Shown piece after piece: positions 7,563 to 8,389 of a stretch of DNA of 8,389 nt. A program made the translations under genes and the position numbers. The stretch comes from CAYTLQ01 sp964438715 (GTDB lineage: Bacteria > Bacteroidota > Ignavibacteria > Ignavibacteriales > Ignavibacteriaceae). The notes beneath the pieces were generated by a model. The model was not told the DNA's origin, did not search any database, and was given only the letters and a program-made list of their open reading frames with translations. How positions within the stretch are numbered: position 1 is the first letter of the stretch; the number at the start of each line of letters is the position of its first letter. The stretch lies in NCBI GenBank assembly GCA_964438715.1, contig CAYTLQ010000305.1, positions 1-8,389 on the forward strand, read 5' to 3'.

Positions 7563-7955
7563 TCACCTCATAAGCTTGGATAAATACAGAGCCGCTAATG
7601 CTCCTCCCAGAGAAAGGGCATTGTTTAGCGTAATATTAATAAATGCGTAGAAATATTCAGAGTCTTGCAGCAGTCGAATTGTTTCCAAAGAGAAAGTAGA
7701 AAATGTTGTAAAACCACCACAAAAACCTACTACAAGGAACAGTTTCAGTTCCTTTGATAGTAAACCACGATCATCGATATAAAAAATGATAAACCCTGCG
7801 ATGAAGCTTCCGACAATATTAACTGCAAGTGTTCCAAAAGGTATTTCACCTGAAGTTAACCGTGCCACTATTCCAGAAATATAATAACGAAAAATACCAC
7901 CTAAAGCCGAGCCAAGGAAAACAGCAAAAAAATTTGTCACGATATTTATATCCAT
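7563..7955 (-). CDS. crcB: Fluoride channel CrcB/FluC
   Basis: CrcB (FluC) is a small inner-membrane channel that lets fluoride leave the cell and protects enzymes such as enolase and pyrophosphatase. The 130 residues have the normal length and four hydrophobic segments (about 5-27, 38-60, 69-90, 103-127). Family motifs are GSALGGIFRYY (15-25), GTLAVNIVGS (41-50) and GFCGGFTTFSTFS (77-89), the last supplying the pore phenylalanines and the central sodium-site region. One gene only is present, so a dual-topology homodimer is expected. Start ATG 7955 places the first helix correctly but has no ribosome-binding site at normal distance; a hairpin stands just upstream. The stop overlaps the ribosome-binding site of the DUF190 gene, so these two are coupled. 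Confidence 0.95.
   Translation of the reverse strand: MDINIVTNFFAVFLGSALGGIFRYYISGIVARLTSGEIPFGTLAVNIVGSFIAGFIIFYIDDRGLLSKELKLFLVVGFCGGFTTFSTFSLETIRLLQDSEYFYAFINITLNNALSLGGALAALYLSKLMR
7564..7569 (-). promoter_or_regulatory. Shine-Dalgarno that fixes the DUF190 start
   Basis: GAGGTG on the minus strand lies 6 nt before the ATG at 7557 and overlaps the crcB TGA stop (7563-7565). It argues for the ATG rather than the overlapping GTG at 7566, and for coupled translation with crcB. Confidence 0.7.
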
Positions 7956-7962
7956 AAATAAT

Positions 7963-7978
7963 GGAGGCTTTCGCCTCC
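7963..7978 (-). terminator. GAAA-capped hairpin between fumC and crcB
   Basis: On the minus strand GGAGGC-GAAA-GCCTCC forms a perfect 6-bp GC-rich stem with a GNRA tetraloop, followed by ATTATTTAT. It starts 15 nt after the fumC stop and ends 7 nt before the crcB ATG. It may be a weak intrinsic terminator of fumC (the T run is interrupted) or a structure that influences crcB translation, since GGGAGG, the only Shine-Dalgarno-like sequence here, is buried in the stem and too far (18 nt) from the ATG. The hairpin is clear; its role is not. Confidence 0.55.
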
Positions 7979-7993
7979 CTTGAATTAAACCTC

Positions 7994-8389
7994 TTAGAGT
8001 TTTGGGGTTACCATTTCCTCAGGACGTACATACATATCAAACTGCTCCTCAGTGAGAAGTCCCAATGCCACCGCAGCTTGTTTCAAAGTAATATTTTCCT
8101 TGTGAGCTTTCTTTGCAACTTTGGCAGCATTATCGTAACCGATATGAGGATTGAGCGCCGTAACGAGCATTAGTGAATTTTCAAGGTGCTTCTGAATATT
8201 GTGCTTATTAGCTTCAATTCCAACAACACAATGCTCAGTAAAACTGTCACAGGCATCGGAAAGAAGGCGGATAGACCTAAGAACATTGAAAATGATGAGA
8301 GGTTTAAAGACATTCAATTCAAAATTCCCCATAGCTCCGCCAAAATTAACAGCCACATCATTACCAAAAACTTCAGCACAGACCATCGT
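7994..8389 (-). CDS. fumC: Class II fumarate hydratase (FumC), C-terminal part
   Basis: FumC interconverts fumarate and L-malate in the TCA cycle as a cytosolic homotetramer. The window holds the last 131 residues of a protein normally about 460 long; the 5' part, including the catalytic SS-loop, is beyond the right edge. Recognisable are MVCAEVFGNDVAVNFGGA, GNFELNVFKP (21-30), SDACDSFTEHCVVGIEAN (44-61), SLMLVTALNPHIGYD (72-86) and the C-terminal VRPEEMV (121-127), all matching class II fumarase in order. Aspartase and argininosuccinate lyase share the fold, but HCVVGIE and LNPHIGYDNAAK are fumarase-like. The stop is followed after 38 nt by crcB on the same strand. Confidence 0.96.
   Translation of the reverse strand, partial: TMVCAEVFGNDVAVNFGGAMGNFELNVFKPLIIFNVLRSIRLLSDACDSFTEHCVVGIEANKHNIQKHLENSLMLVTALNPHIGYDNAAKVAKKAHKENITLKQAAVALGLLTEEQFDMYVRPEEMVTPKL

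Noticed and set aside
7956..7993. Fluoride riboswitch ahead of crcB
   Set aside because: The 38-nt gap holds one simple 6-bp hairpin and lacks the conserved pseudoknot elements of the crcB motif.

Overview
The window looks like chromosomal DNA of an AT-rich member of the Fibrobacterota-Chlorobiota-Bacteroidota (FCB) group, most plausibly Ignavibacteria or a close relative. The main clue is a large secreted protein (963 residues) ending in a type IX secretion (T9SS) sorting domain with the phrase SQNYPNPFNPSTTISF, which is very common in that lineage. The housekeeping genes (electron transfer flavoprotein, class II fumarase) do not narrow the taxonomy. There is no mobile element, CRISPR array, rRNA or tRNA that I can support.

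Layout, left to right. (1) Positions 1-1641, minus strand: etfB followed by etfA, coupled by a ribosome-binding site that overlaps the etfB stop; etfA runs off the left edge. (2) Positions 1642-2357: an AT-rich stretch of about 0.7 kb with no convincing gene, holding a perfect 9-bp inverted repeat and weak promoter-like and terminator-like sequences. (3) Positions 2358-6295, minus strand: a membrane-anchored alpha/beta hydrolase followed 47 nt later by the large T9SS-type secreted beta-propeller protein. (4) Positions 6316-7188, plus strand: a glycerophosphodiester phosphodiesterase-family protein, divergent from the hydrolase with only 20 nt between the two start codons. (5) Positions 7213-8389, minus strand: the end of fumC, then crcB (fluoride channel) and a DUF190 PII-like protein. 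A GAAA-capped hairpin lies between fumC and crcB.

Working together: EtfB and EtfA form one heterodimeric electron carrier serving acyl-CoA dehydrogenase-type enzymes. CrcB exports fluoride, and DUF190 is its usual but functionally undefined neighbour. The hydrolase and the phosphodiesterase could both act on lipid-derived esters (inference from family and divergent arrangement only). The window is largely ordinary core genome. The items most worth a second look are the multidomain secreted protein, the CrcB-DUF190 pair without a fluoride riboswitch, the unusual active-site surroundings of the phosphodiesterase, and the tightly packed divergent start region.
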